From the NCBI GenBank assembly GCA_003232175.1, contig QILX01000250.1, forward strand, positions 1 to 5,178: a stretch of DNA of 5,178 nt. Reading direction: 5' to 3'. This DNA comes from Hyphomicrobiales bacterium. Lineage in GTDB: Bacteria > Pseudomonadota > Alphaproteobacteria > Rhizobiales > SZUA-8. Position 1 is the first letter of the stretch. Each line of letters starts with the position of its first letter. This document shows positions 1 to 5,178 of the stretch, one piece after another. The position numbers and the translations under genes are program-made. Under the pieces are notes generated by a model. It saw nothing but the letters and a program-made list of their open reading frames with translations. It had not been told where the DNA came from and did not search any database.

Positions 1-689
1 GCATCAAAGCGCGCGATCTGGTCGCCTGATTCGGTCAAGCTAAGTGGGCCGTCAATAGAGATATCATTGTCATCAAAAAGGACGATCAGGCGATCGAGCT
101 TCAGGTGCCCGGCAAGTGAAATGGCTTCGTGGCTGATGCCTTCCATCAGGCATCCGTCGCCTGCAAGGCAGTAGGTATGGTGGCCGACGATATCGGCGCC
201 GAAGCGCGCTGCCATGTGACGCTCGGCCATGGCCATCCCAACCGCGGTGGCCAGGCCCTGGCCCAACGGCCCGGTGGTGGTTTCAATGCCGCCGCCATGG
301 CCGAATTCCGGGTGGCCCGGGGTGTTTGAACCGATCTGGCGAAACCGTTTCAGCGCCTCGATGGGCATGTCGTCATAGCCAAGCAGATGCAGGCAGGCGT
401 AAAGCAGCATTGAACCATGGCCGGCGGACAAAACGAATCTGTCCCGGTCGGGCCAGCTTGTTTCGGTAGGATCGAATTTCAAATGCCTGGTAAATAGGAC
501 CGTGGCCACGTCGGCGGTGCCCATGGGCATGCCGGGATGCCCGCTTTTGGCGGTCTCGACACCGTCCATGGCCAGAGCCCGGATCGCCCGGGCCATGGCG
601 GTATGTGAACCGCCATCGGTGGCGCCGTCGCCGTTCTTGGTGGCTAGGGTCACATCCGCCTTGTCCCCGGACGATTTATTCTGGGCCAT
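1..689 (-). CDS. tkt: Transketolase, N-terminal part (cut by window edge)
   Basis: Transketolase is a thiamine-diphosphate enzyme that moves two-carbon ketol units between sugar phosphates in the pentose phosphate and Calvin pathways; it is cytosolic. Reading the minus strand from the ATG at 689-687 gives 229 full codons, about a third of the usual ~660 residues; the rest lies left of the window. Visible motifs are SGHPGMPMG (residues 49-57), LSAGHGSMLLYA (88-99), TPGHPE (123-128), TTTGPLGQGL (137-146) and the cofactor motif GDG (177-179) ending in DDN (N208) and SIDG. These match the active-site histidines and the Mg/ThDP-binding Asp and Asn of the family. The start is supported by an AAAGAAAGG-like ribosome binding site just upstream on the minus strand. 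The N-terminal ~27 residues before the conserved core are a polar, low-complexity extension compared with E. coli. It is transcribed divergently from the zapA cluster. The family call is very secure; the choice among tkt paralogues is not. Confidence 0.96.
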   Translation of the reverse strand, partial: MAQNKSSGDKADVTLATKNGDGATDGGSHTAMARAIRALAMDGVETAKSGHPGMPMGTADVATVLFTRHLKFDPTETSWPDRDRFVLSAGHGSMLLYACLHLLGYDDMPIEALKRFRQIGSNTPGHPEFGHGGGIETTTGPLGQGLATAVGMAMAERHMAARFGADIVGHHTYCLAGDGCLMEGISHEAISLAGHLKLDRLIVLFDDNDISIDGPLSLTESGDQIARFD

Positions 690-1078
690 GCTTGGCCTTT
701 CTTTGATCTTATTTCTCAACAGGTTGTTGCAGTATCAGGTGACCGGCTCGGCTTCGTTACTGTGGTCTTGAACTGAATTTAATCCGGCAGGTGTGGTGCC
801 CATTTTCGGGGCTGTCATGTGCCGGCAGACCGGCCCGATCGCAAACCGGAACCCGCCGCGCCCGGCGACACACCGTCGGCGAGACCGGCAGGACACATAG
901 CACCTGTGTTATGCCTGTCAATGTGGCACGGAAGCCCGTTAAGGGAATTTGCTAGCGACTTTACTCCCTGGCTGTTGACGCGGGCTTGCGACGGCGACTA
1001 ATCTTCTCCCAGCAAGGTATTGGCGGGGATAGGGGAAACCCTTGTTGAGGTACCGGTCGCGTCGAGGGGAAAACCAGC
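690..1078. other. Divergent intergenic region between tkt and the zapA cluster
   Basis: This 389-bp stretch separates two divergent genes and must carry promoters for both. I see no convincing gene in it; the only sizeable open frame (819-1001) has no family resemblance and no good start signal. Seen directly: a 13-bp near-palindrome CAACAGGTTGTTG at 717-729, 28-40 bp upstream of the tkt start; three copies of CCGGCAG at 784-790, 822-828 and 885-891; an imperfect hairpin made of ACACA (893-897) and TGTGT (905-909), extended by CAGG (889-892) and CCTG (914-917) with a 4-nt bulge; and a candidate rightward promoter at 975-1002. I found no convincing leftward promoter for tkt. Regulatory roles for the repeats are guesses. 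Confidence 0.6.
975..1002 (+). promoter_or_regulatory. Candidate sigma-70-type promoter for the zapA cluster
   Basis: TTGACG at 975-980 matches five of six bases of the -35 consensus. After a 16-bp spacer, ACTAAT at 997-1002 matches four of six of the -10 consensus. Transcription would start near 1009, leaving a leader of about 70 nt before the ATG at 1079. The call rests only on consensus matching and on being correctly placed in a divergent region. Confidence 0.35.
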
Positions 1079-1399
1079 ATGTCAGTTACAGCACAAAAAC
1101 TTCCGCCAGCTCAGATGACGGGCATGGAACCGGCCCGGCTGATCGACAAGGCCTTGATACGCCTGAAAAAATCAATCGAGGGTCTGGACGCGGTGCTTCA
1201 TCGCCGCGATCGGGAACATAAAACCGCCAAGGCCCTGGAGGAGGAGCTGCAGGTGCTGCTGCAGGACCGGGCGCGGTTGGCCGATGAACTGGACCATGTC
1301 AAGGCCAAGGCGTCCAAGCTTGATGCGGTCAGTGCCGAAGTCGCCGGCCGGCTGGATGTGGTGATGGCGGATATCGGTTCCGTCCTTGGTGGCCGCTAG
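1079..1399 (+). CDS. Small coiled-coil protein upstream of ZapA (DUF4164/ZauP-like)
   Basis: This 106-aa protein has no signal peptide or membrane segment. Residues ~17-100 are almost entirely predicted helix, rich in Leu, Glu, Lys, Arg and Ala with heptad-like spacing (for example ALEEELQVLLQDRARLADEL at 52-71). The C-terminus RLDVVMADIGSVLGG (91-105) looks like the end of DUF4164-type alphaproteobacterial proteins. The gene lies 14 bp upstream of zapA and is probably co-transcribed with it. In Caulobacter the gene in this position encodes ZauP, a coiled-coil partner of ZapA that helps focus the Z-ring; I infer the same role here from position, size and architecture, not from clear sequence identity. 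The ATG at 1079 is preceded at 8 nt by AGGGGA (1065-1070), a strong ribosome binding site. The gene itself is secure; the functional assignment is moderate. Confidence 0.85.
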   Translation: MSVTAQKLPPAQMTGMEPARLIDKALIRLKKSIEGLDAVLHRRDREHKTAKALEEELQVLLQDRARLADELDHVKAKASKLDAVSAEVAGRLDVVMADIGSVLGGR

Positions 1400-1413
1400 G
1401 GTGCGATTGTAAT

Positions 1414-1794
1414 ATGGAAGTACCCACTCCAGACATGGCCCAGGTTACCGTCCACATCAACAGCCGATCCTATTCCCTTGCCTGTGAAGAAGGTGAGCAG
1501 GACCACCTTCGCGAGCTGGCGCAATATCTCGATGACCATGTCAACGACCTGAAGTCCAGGTTCGGCCAGATCGGCGATGCCCGGTTGCTGGTCATGGCCT
1601 CGCTGATGATCGCCGACCAGTTTTCCGAAACCCTGGCCCAGGTTGAAGACCTGCGCGGCCAGGTCGCCGGCGTGCGCGATGGCAACAGCGAAGTACGGAA
1701 TCTGACCACCTCTCTGGAGGAGGCCACCGCGAAGAGCATCAACGAGTTGGCGGGGCGAATCGAATCAATGACCGCCATAATGAGCGAAAAATGA
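1414..1794 (+). CDS. zapA: Cell division protein ZapA
   Basis: ZapA is a cytosolic FtsZ-binding protein that bundles FtsZ protofilaments and stabilises the Z-ring. The 126-aa product has the typical layout: the N-terminal ZapA head AQVTVHINSRSYSLACEEGE (9-28), the helix HLRELAQYLDDHVNDLKS (31-48), the signature IGDARLLVMASLMIADQ (53-69), and a C-terminal coiled coil (about 70-122) that mediates dimer and tetramer formation. Two starts are possible. The ATG at 1414 has AGGG (1398-1401) 12 nt upstream. The ATG at 1435 would begin MAQVTV, which is where most family members begin, but it has only a weak GGAAG (1416-1420) upstream. I keep 1414 and regard 1435 as nearly as likely. The gene follows the ZauP-like gene and precedes the 6S RNA gene, a conserved neighbourhood. 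Confidence 0.95.
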   Translation: MEVPTPDMAQVTVHINSRSYSLACEEGEQDHLRELAQYLDDHVNDLKSRFGQIGDARLLVMASLMIADQFSETLAQVEDLRGQVAGVRDGNSEVRNLTTSLEEATAKSINELAGRIESMTAIMSEK

Positions 1795-1822
1795 GCAGAA
1801 GCCTCCAGGGATTGGCAAGGGC

Positions 1823-1851
1823 TGGAAATCTGCATCGGCATCTCTTACATT
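1823..1851 (+). promoter_or_regulatory. Candidate promoter of the 6S RNA gene
   Basis: TGGAAA (1823-1828) and TACATT (1846-1851), separated by 17 bp, each match four of six consensus bases. The predicted start, seven or eight bases after TACATT, falls at 1858-1859, exactly where the closing stem of the 6S RNA begins. That coincidence is the main support; the hexamers alone are weak. A better -35-like TTGGCA at 1812-1817 is too far from TACATT to pair with it. Confidence 0.35.
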
Positions 1852-1858
1852 ACTCTTC

Positions 1859-1990
1859 GCTGCGCGGCGCGTGAGAAACCCAATATCTCGGGGCCTTATC
1901 GATTCTTAAGGGAGCTGACGCTGGCTGGGGCCGTGGCCCCTTTCATTTGGCGCCCACCTACACTGGTAGGTTCTGCCACGGTCGCGCGGC
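1859..1990 (+). ncRNA. ssrS: 6S RNA (SsrS), alphaproteobacterial type
   Basis: 6S RNA imitates an open promoter, binds housekeeping RNA polymerase holoenzyme and lowers sigma-70 transcription in stationary phase. It is recognised by position (between zapA and the 5-formyl-THF cyclo-ligase gene, the classic ssrS-ygfA slot) and by structure. The closing stem pairs 1859-1868 with 1981-1990 over 10 bp, including G-U pairs. The single-stranded bubble is bounded on the 3' side by a small hairpin ACCTAC-ACTG-GTAGGT (1956-1971). The inner stem pairs GGGAGC (1910-1915) with GCGCCC (1950-1955), one mismatch, and the apical hairpin is GGGGC (1927-1931) with GCCCC (1936-1940). The 5' bubble strand can also form CCTTA/TAAGG (1894-1898/1907-1911), like the alternative hairpin seen when pRNA synthesis releases polymerase. 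The GGGAGCTGACG and GGCGCCCACCT blocks look like alphaproteobacterial 6S sequences. Ends are approximate by about 10 nt; I see no U-tract terminator, so it may be processed from a longer transcript reaching the downstream gene. Confidence 0.9.
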
Positions 1991-2055
1991 AATATATGCG
2001 CCGGAGCTTTGCCGCCCGGGCCCTCTGGGCGCGCGTCTGAGGAGCAAGGCCCGGT

Positions 2056-2697
2056 TTGAACACCTCCAACTCCAAAACCAGCGAAAACGCGCCGGAAGGC
2101 CTGTCCGCTCAAAAGACCGCGCGGCGAATAGAGGCGAGGGCGCGACGGGCGCAATTATTGCCCCGGCGGAGCAATGCAGCCCGGGCGGTGTCGGAACAGG
2201 GATTGGCGCGCGCCGGCGTGGACCTGACCGCCGGTGCCGTCATTGCCGGCTATTGGCCCAAAGACGACGAATTCGATGTCGGTCCGCTATTGTCCCGGCT
2301 GAGTGCTGATGGCCACCCCATTGCCCTGCCCGTTGTCGTGGCGCCCGGCGCTCCCCTGATATTCCGTCAATGGCGCGATGGTGATGGGCTTGAGCCCGGT
2401 TTCATGGATATTCCGGCACCGCTGCCAAATGCCCCAAGGATTAAACCGGACATTGTTCTTGTGCCATTTCTGCAAGCCGATAGACATGGTTTCCGGCTTG
2501 GATATGGCGGTGGATATTATGATCGGACCCTCACTCATTTGCGCGCCAATGGTAAGGTGTTGGCCATCGGTGTCGGCTTTGCCGGCCAGATCGTTGACGA
2601 CGTTCCCCATGATGCCCATGACGCCCGGCTCGATGGCATATTGACCGAGGATGGCCTGATGATTTCAGAGGCCCGAAATAGCGGACGACCTTCGTGA
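2056..2697 (+). CDS. ygfA: 5-formyltetrahydrofolate cyclo-ligase
   Basis: The enzyme (5,10-methenyl-THF synthetase) uses ATP to convert 5-formyl-THF to 5,10-methenyl-THF, returning stored folate to one-carbon metabolism in the cytosol. The 213-aa protein has the basic N-terminal helix TARRIEARARRAQ (21-33), IAGYWPKDDEFD (63-74) in place of the usual YxPxxxEVD, the ALPVV block (90-94), the signature VPFLQADRHGFRLGYGGG (136-153) with GGGYYDR (151-157), and the C-terminal HDARLDGILTEDG (188-200). All the usual landmarks are present. The start is TTG at 2056: an in-frame TGA at 2038 excludes anything further upstream, and GAGGAG (2039-2044) lies about 11 nt before it, so a rare start codon may limit expression. 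The gene begins ~65 nt after the 6S RNA and its stop overlaps the start of the next gene (GTGA). Confidence 0.94.
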   Translation: MNTSNSKTSENAPEGLSAQKTARRIEARARRAQLLPRRSNAARAVSEQGLARAGVDLTAGAVIAGYWPKDDEFDVGPLLSRLSADGHPIALPVVVAPGAPLIFRQWRDGDGLEPGFMDIPAPLPNAPRIKPDIVLVPFLQADRHGFRLGYGGGYYDRTLTHLRANGKVLAIGVGFAGQIVDDVPHDAHDARLDGILTEDGLMISEARNSGRPS

Positions 2698-3515
2698 GGA
2701 TCCTGTTCCTCGGTGATGTCGTCGGCGCCTCCGGCCGCGAGGCCGTGGATCGGGAACTTCCCGACATTCGGGCCCGGTATGGCTTTGATTTTGTGGTCAT
2801 CAATGGCGAAAATGCTGCTGGCGGCTTTGGCATCACCGAAAAAATTTGCGACGGATTGCTGGCCGCAGGGGCCGATGTGGTGACCACCGGCAATCATGTC
2901 TGGGATCAGCGTGAGGCGATGGTGTTCATTGAGCGCCAGGACGCGCTTTTGCGCCCGGTAAATTTTCCCCCCGGCGCGCCGGGCCGGGGCGCCGGCCTCT
3001 ATGAAACCGCCTCAGGGGCCCGGGTCCTGGTCATCAACGCCATGGGTCGGGTTTTCATGGATGCCATGGAAGATCCATTTGCCGCGGTCGATAGATCCCT
3101 GGCGGAATGCCGGCTGGGCGAGACCGTCGATGCCATACTTGTCGATTTTCACGCCGAGGCGACGTCGGAAAAGATGGCTCTGGGCCACTATCTCGATGGC
3201 CGGGTCTCATTGGTGGTCGGAACGCACACTCATGTGCCGACCGCCGATGATCAGATATTGCCCGAAGGCACGGCATATATGAGCGATGCGGGCATGTGCG
3301 GCGATTATGATTCGGTGCTCGGTTTTGAAAAGAGCGGGCCTCTGCAGCGTTTCCTCACCAAATTGCCCGCCGGCCGATTTGTCCCCGCCGGTGGCGAAGC
3401 CACGGTTTCCGGCATTGCTGTCATAACCGACGACAAAACCGGTTTGGCGTCCCAAATTTCTCCGCTGAGGATTGGCGGCCGGCTGCGCCCCGTCCTGCCG
3501 GACTTTCCTGACTGA
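2694..3515 (+). CDS. YmdB-family metallophosphoesterase (TIGR00282-type)
   Basis: This 273-aa protein is a cytosolic calcineurin-like phosphoesterase of the family of Bacillus subtilis YmdB, a 2',3'-cyclic nucleotide phosphodiesterase with two metals at the active site. Metal-binding residues are visible: D8 in FLGDVVG, E39 and N40 in NGEN, N67 and H68 in TGNHVWD, H153 in DFHAE, and H178 and H180 in GTHTHVPTAD. These are all the ligands expected from B. subtilis YmdB, and the length (about 265) is normal. The C-terminal part has SDAGMCGDYDSVLGF (197-211), a family signature. The GTG start at 2694 overlaps the stop of the cyclo-ligase gene in GTGA (2694-2697), so translation is probably coupled; no separate promoter is needed. 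The in vivo substrate in Proteobacteria is not established, so I leave the symbol blank. Confidence 0.93.
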   Translation: MRILFLGDVVGASGREAVDRELPDIRARYGFDFVVINGENAAGGFGITEKICDGLLAAGADVVTTGNHVWDQREAMVFIERQDALLRPVNFPPGAPGRGAGLYETASGARVLVINAMGRVFMDAMEDPFAAVDRSLAECRLGETVDAILVDFHAEATSEKMALGHYLDGRVSLVVGTHTHVPTADDQILPEGTAYMSDAGMCGDYDSVLGFEKSGPLQRFLTKLPAGRFVPAGGEATVSGIAVITDDKTGLASQISPLRIGGRLRPVLPDFPD

Positions 3516-3632
3516 ACCGGCTGTCCGCCCCGCATCCCGGCTTCCCGACCAAAATCTTTGAACCTTCCGGTCAAATCAGGCGACCTAACAACATGAACCC
3601 TTCGCCATGATTATTAAAACCGGAGAAAGCTC

Positions 3633-3803
3633 ATGTTTGATATCGCAAAAAACCAGATCGCGCCCGGTGAGGCACCAATCCTGGACATCGATGTGCTGTT
3701 AATGGATGAAGACAGCCAAAGGGACGACGTTTTGCGTGCCCAGCTCTCGCCCCAGGAGGCCGCGCAGTGGACCCGGCATTGTGTCCGGCGGCACCTGATC
3801 TGA
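3633..3803 (+). CDS. Small hypothetical protein, 56 aa
   Basis: A short ORF begins at ATG 3633 with GGAGA (3622-3626) at ideal spacing, and an in-frame TAA at 3615 makes this the first possible start. The product begins MFDIAKNQIAPGEAPILDID, continues with an acidic segment LLMDEDSQRDD (22-32), and ends with a more basic Trp-containing stretch QWTRHCVRRHLI. I do not recognise a family. There is no signal peptide, membrane segment or cysteine pair. It follows the phosphoesterase gene by 117 bp and converges on the chemoreceptor gene with 10 bp between stops. The good ribosome binding site and GC-rich third positions, like its neighbours, argue that it is real, but length alone cannot exclude chance. 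Confidence 0.5.
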   Translation: MFDIAKNQIAPGEAPILDIDVLLMDEDSQRDDVLRAQLSPQEAAQWTRHCVRRHLI

Positions 3804-3811
3804 CCGCCGGA
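3784..3811. terminator. Hairpin at the convergent gene junction (weak terminator candidate)
   Basis: TCCGGCGG (3784-3791) and CCGCCGGA (3804-3811) form a perfect 8-bp inverted repeat with a 12-nt loop. It spans the end of the small ORF and lies just before the stop codon of the minus-strand chemoreceptor gene, so it could stop or stabilise transcripts from both sides. No run of T follows on either strand, so it is not a canonical intrinsic terminator. Confidence 0.3.
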
Positions 3812-3813
3812 AT

Positions 3814-5178
3814 TCACACCGCCGGGCTCAGACCTTTTTTCACTTCTTCCAGGAAGACATCGACCTCACGGGAAATGTTGCTCGTTTCCTCCGCCAGCGA
3901 CCGCGCCGCATCGTTGACCTCTCCGGCGCTTTCGCCGGTACTGGTGGCTGCCTCCTGAACCATGACGATATTATTGGACACATCCTGGGTGCCCGCGGCC
4001 GCCTCCGTTACATTGCGGCTGATCTCCTGGGTTGTCGCGGCCTGCTCCTCGACCACGGCCGAGATCGCCGTTGACACCTCATTGATCTGGTTGATGGTCT
4101 GGGAGATGTCTTCTCGCTTTGACAGCGGACTGCGCCACCGTCTGGATGGTGCCGATCTGTTCGGTGATCTGTTCGGTCGCCTTGGTGGTCTGGCCGGCGA
4201 GGTTTTTAACTTCCGATGCCACGACAGCAAATCCCTTGCCCGCTTCACCGGCCCGCGCCGCCTCAATAGTCGCGTTCAGCGCCAGAAGGTTGGTCTGATT
4301 GGCGATATCCTGGATCATATTGACCACTTCACCGATTTTCTCCGAGGAGGCCACAAGTTTGCGCATGGTGACGCTCGCGTCCTCGGCCCCCTTGACGGCC
4401 TCATTGGCGACGGCGGAGGACTGGTTGACCTGGCGGTTGATCTCGCCGATGGAATTGGACAGCTCTTCCGCCGCTGCGGCTACGGTGTTGACATTGACGG
4501 TGGCCTCTTCGGCCCCGGCGGCGGCGGTGGTCGCATTGGCGCTGGTCTCCTCCGCCGTCTTGGTCATCGTTTCGGCCATGCTCTGCATGGTTCCTGTCGC
4601 CAAGGCAACCTGTTCCACACCGGATTTAATTTTGTCCTCAAAGGTCTTGATGGCGTTTTGCAGTCCCGTAACCACCGCCCAGGTCACCATGGCCCCGATA
4701 TAGGCGCCGCTATTGTCATGCACGGCGACCACTCGCAAGTCCAGGGTTTGCGGCTCCAACTCGATTTTTGTGACCCAGGGAAGATTGCTGGCATCACCGA
4801 GGAGTTTGCGCTGATGGCTGGGGTCTTTGTGAAAGACATCGATACAAGTGCCGATCATATCGACGGGATTGACGCTTTTAGGCAATAGTTCCGCGATTGA
4901 TGTCAGGGTCGTAACACTGGTTTTATTGATATAGGTGATCTCCAGGGTTTTTGGATCACACATAATGACATTGATCGGCATGGAATCCAGCATCTGGCCC
5001 AGAGTCGCGGCATCGCCAACGCCCAACCTTCGATTTGGCGGCAATTCGCAGCAATATTTTGCAGCCAATCCCGCAACCTTTATAAGGTGGCTGAGAGTCG
5101 CGACCCCAATCGGTGGCCTCGGCCTGAAATTCGAAATTGAGAGGCGGTCATGGCAGGGCATTCGCAATTCAAGAACAT
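3814..5178 (-). pseudogene. Cytosolic PAS-domain methyl-accepting chemotaxis protein, frameshifted
   Basis: Methyl-accepting chemotaxis proteins signal through CheA/CheW to the flagellar motor. The minus-strand product has a PAS-like sensor (about residues 56-165, numbered from TTG 5167: MPINVIMCDPKTLEITYIN, then GTCIDVFHKDPSHQR), followed by the signalling domain with the hairpin tip IGEVVNMIQDIANQTNLLALNA and EAARAGEAGKGFAVVASEV (301-320). There is no membrane segment, so it is cytosolic. After ...AVKA (residue 351) the frame breaks near 4114: the upstream frame runs on to a stop at 4079-4081, while the missing C-terminal half of the coiled coil (EDISQTINQINEVSTAIS to VFLEEVKKGLSPAV, 99 aa, stop at 3814) is in another frame. 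Two bases appear lost from a codon between Ala and Glu. Without the break the protein would be about 450 aa. The C-terminal NWETF-type tether is absent. The N-terminus is uncertain: TTG 5167, TTG 5068 (with AAAGG about 8 nt upstream) and ATG 4993 are in-frame choices, and the frame is open to the window edge. Confidence 0.9.

Noticed and set aside
819..1001. 60-aa open frame in the tkt-zapA intergenic region
   Set aside because: No clear ribosome binding site, Pro/Arg-rich composition and no family resemblance; it also covers the candidate promoter.
1470..1841. 123-aa minus-strand frame opposite zapA
   Set aside because: It is antisense to the well-conserved ZapA signature and has no recognisable motif.
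2013..2031. CGCCC/GGGCG hairpin after 6S RNA as a terminator
   Set aside because: Only five base pairs and no following T-run.
1947..2309. 120-aa plus-strand frame overlapping 6S RNA and the cyclo-ligase gene
   Set aside because: The cyclo-ligase frame carries conserved motifs in the overlap, and the Arg-rich product is a frame shadow.
3558..3591. Promoter for the small ORF with TTGAAC at 3558
   Set aside because: No acceptable -10 hexamer at 16-18 bp; the closest AT-rich candidates are at the wrong distance.
3962..4888. 308-aa open frame on the plus strand
   Set aside because: It lies wholly antisense to the chemoreceptor gene, whose minus-strand translation has clear PAS and MCP motifs; the plus-strand product is a low-complexity Gly/His/Asp-rich shadow.
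5079..5109. Minus-strand TATAAA at 5084-5079 as a chemoreceptor promoter
   Set aside because: The only -35-like sequence (TTGGGG) is poor and 19 bp away, and the start would exclude the AAAGG site for TTG 5068.

Overview
The window looks like a chromosomal, GC-rich segment from an alphaproteobacterium, probably Rhodospirillales-like. The evidence is the gene order (divergent transketolase, coiled-coil protein, ZapA, 6S RNA, 5-formyltetrahydrofolate cyclo-ligase, YmdB-type phosphoesterase), the alphaproteobacterial look of the 6S RNA, and a cytosolic PAS-type chemoreceptor. The taxonomic call is inference; no marker gene proves it.

Layout: positions 1-689 carry the N-terminal 229 codons of transketolase on the minus strand, cut by the window edge. 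A 389-bp divergent intergenic region (690-1078) follows, with a candidate promoter reading right. A rightward cluster comes next: a 106-aa coiled-coil protein in the slot of Caulobacter ZauP (1079-1399), ZapA (1414-1794), the 6S RNA gene (about 1859-1990), 5-formyltetrahydrofolate cyclo-ligase (2056-2697, TTG start) and a YmdB-family metallophosphoesterase (2694-3515, GTG start overlapping the previous stop by 4 bp). A small 56-codon ORF (3633-3803) with a good ribosome binding site follows and converges on a minus-strand chemoreceptor gene (3814 to at least 5068). The chemoreceptor is split by a frameshift near 4114, so it is a pseudogene or contains a sequence error.

How the parts work together: the ZauP-like/ZapA pair would organise the FtsZ ring. 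The 6S RNA would titrate housekeeping RNA polymerase, and it sits in the conserved position between zapA and the folate enzyme gene. The cyclo-ligase returns 5-formyl-THF to the active folate pool. The YmdB-like enzyme is a predicted cyclic-nucleotide phosphodiesterase translationally coupled to it. Transketolase belongs to central carbon metabolism and is transcribed separately. The chemoreceptor is unrelated to the rest.

I found no mobile element, CRISPR array, tRNA or clearly new multi-gene system. The points most worth a second look are the broken chemoreceptor and its unclear N-terminus, the unannotated 6S RNA, the ZauP-like partner and the small ORF.
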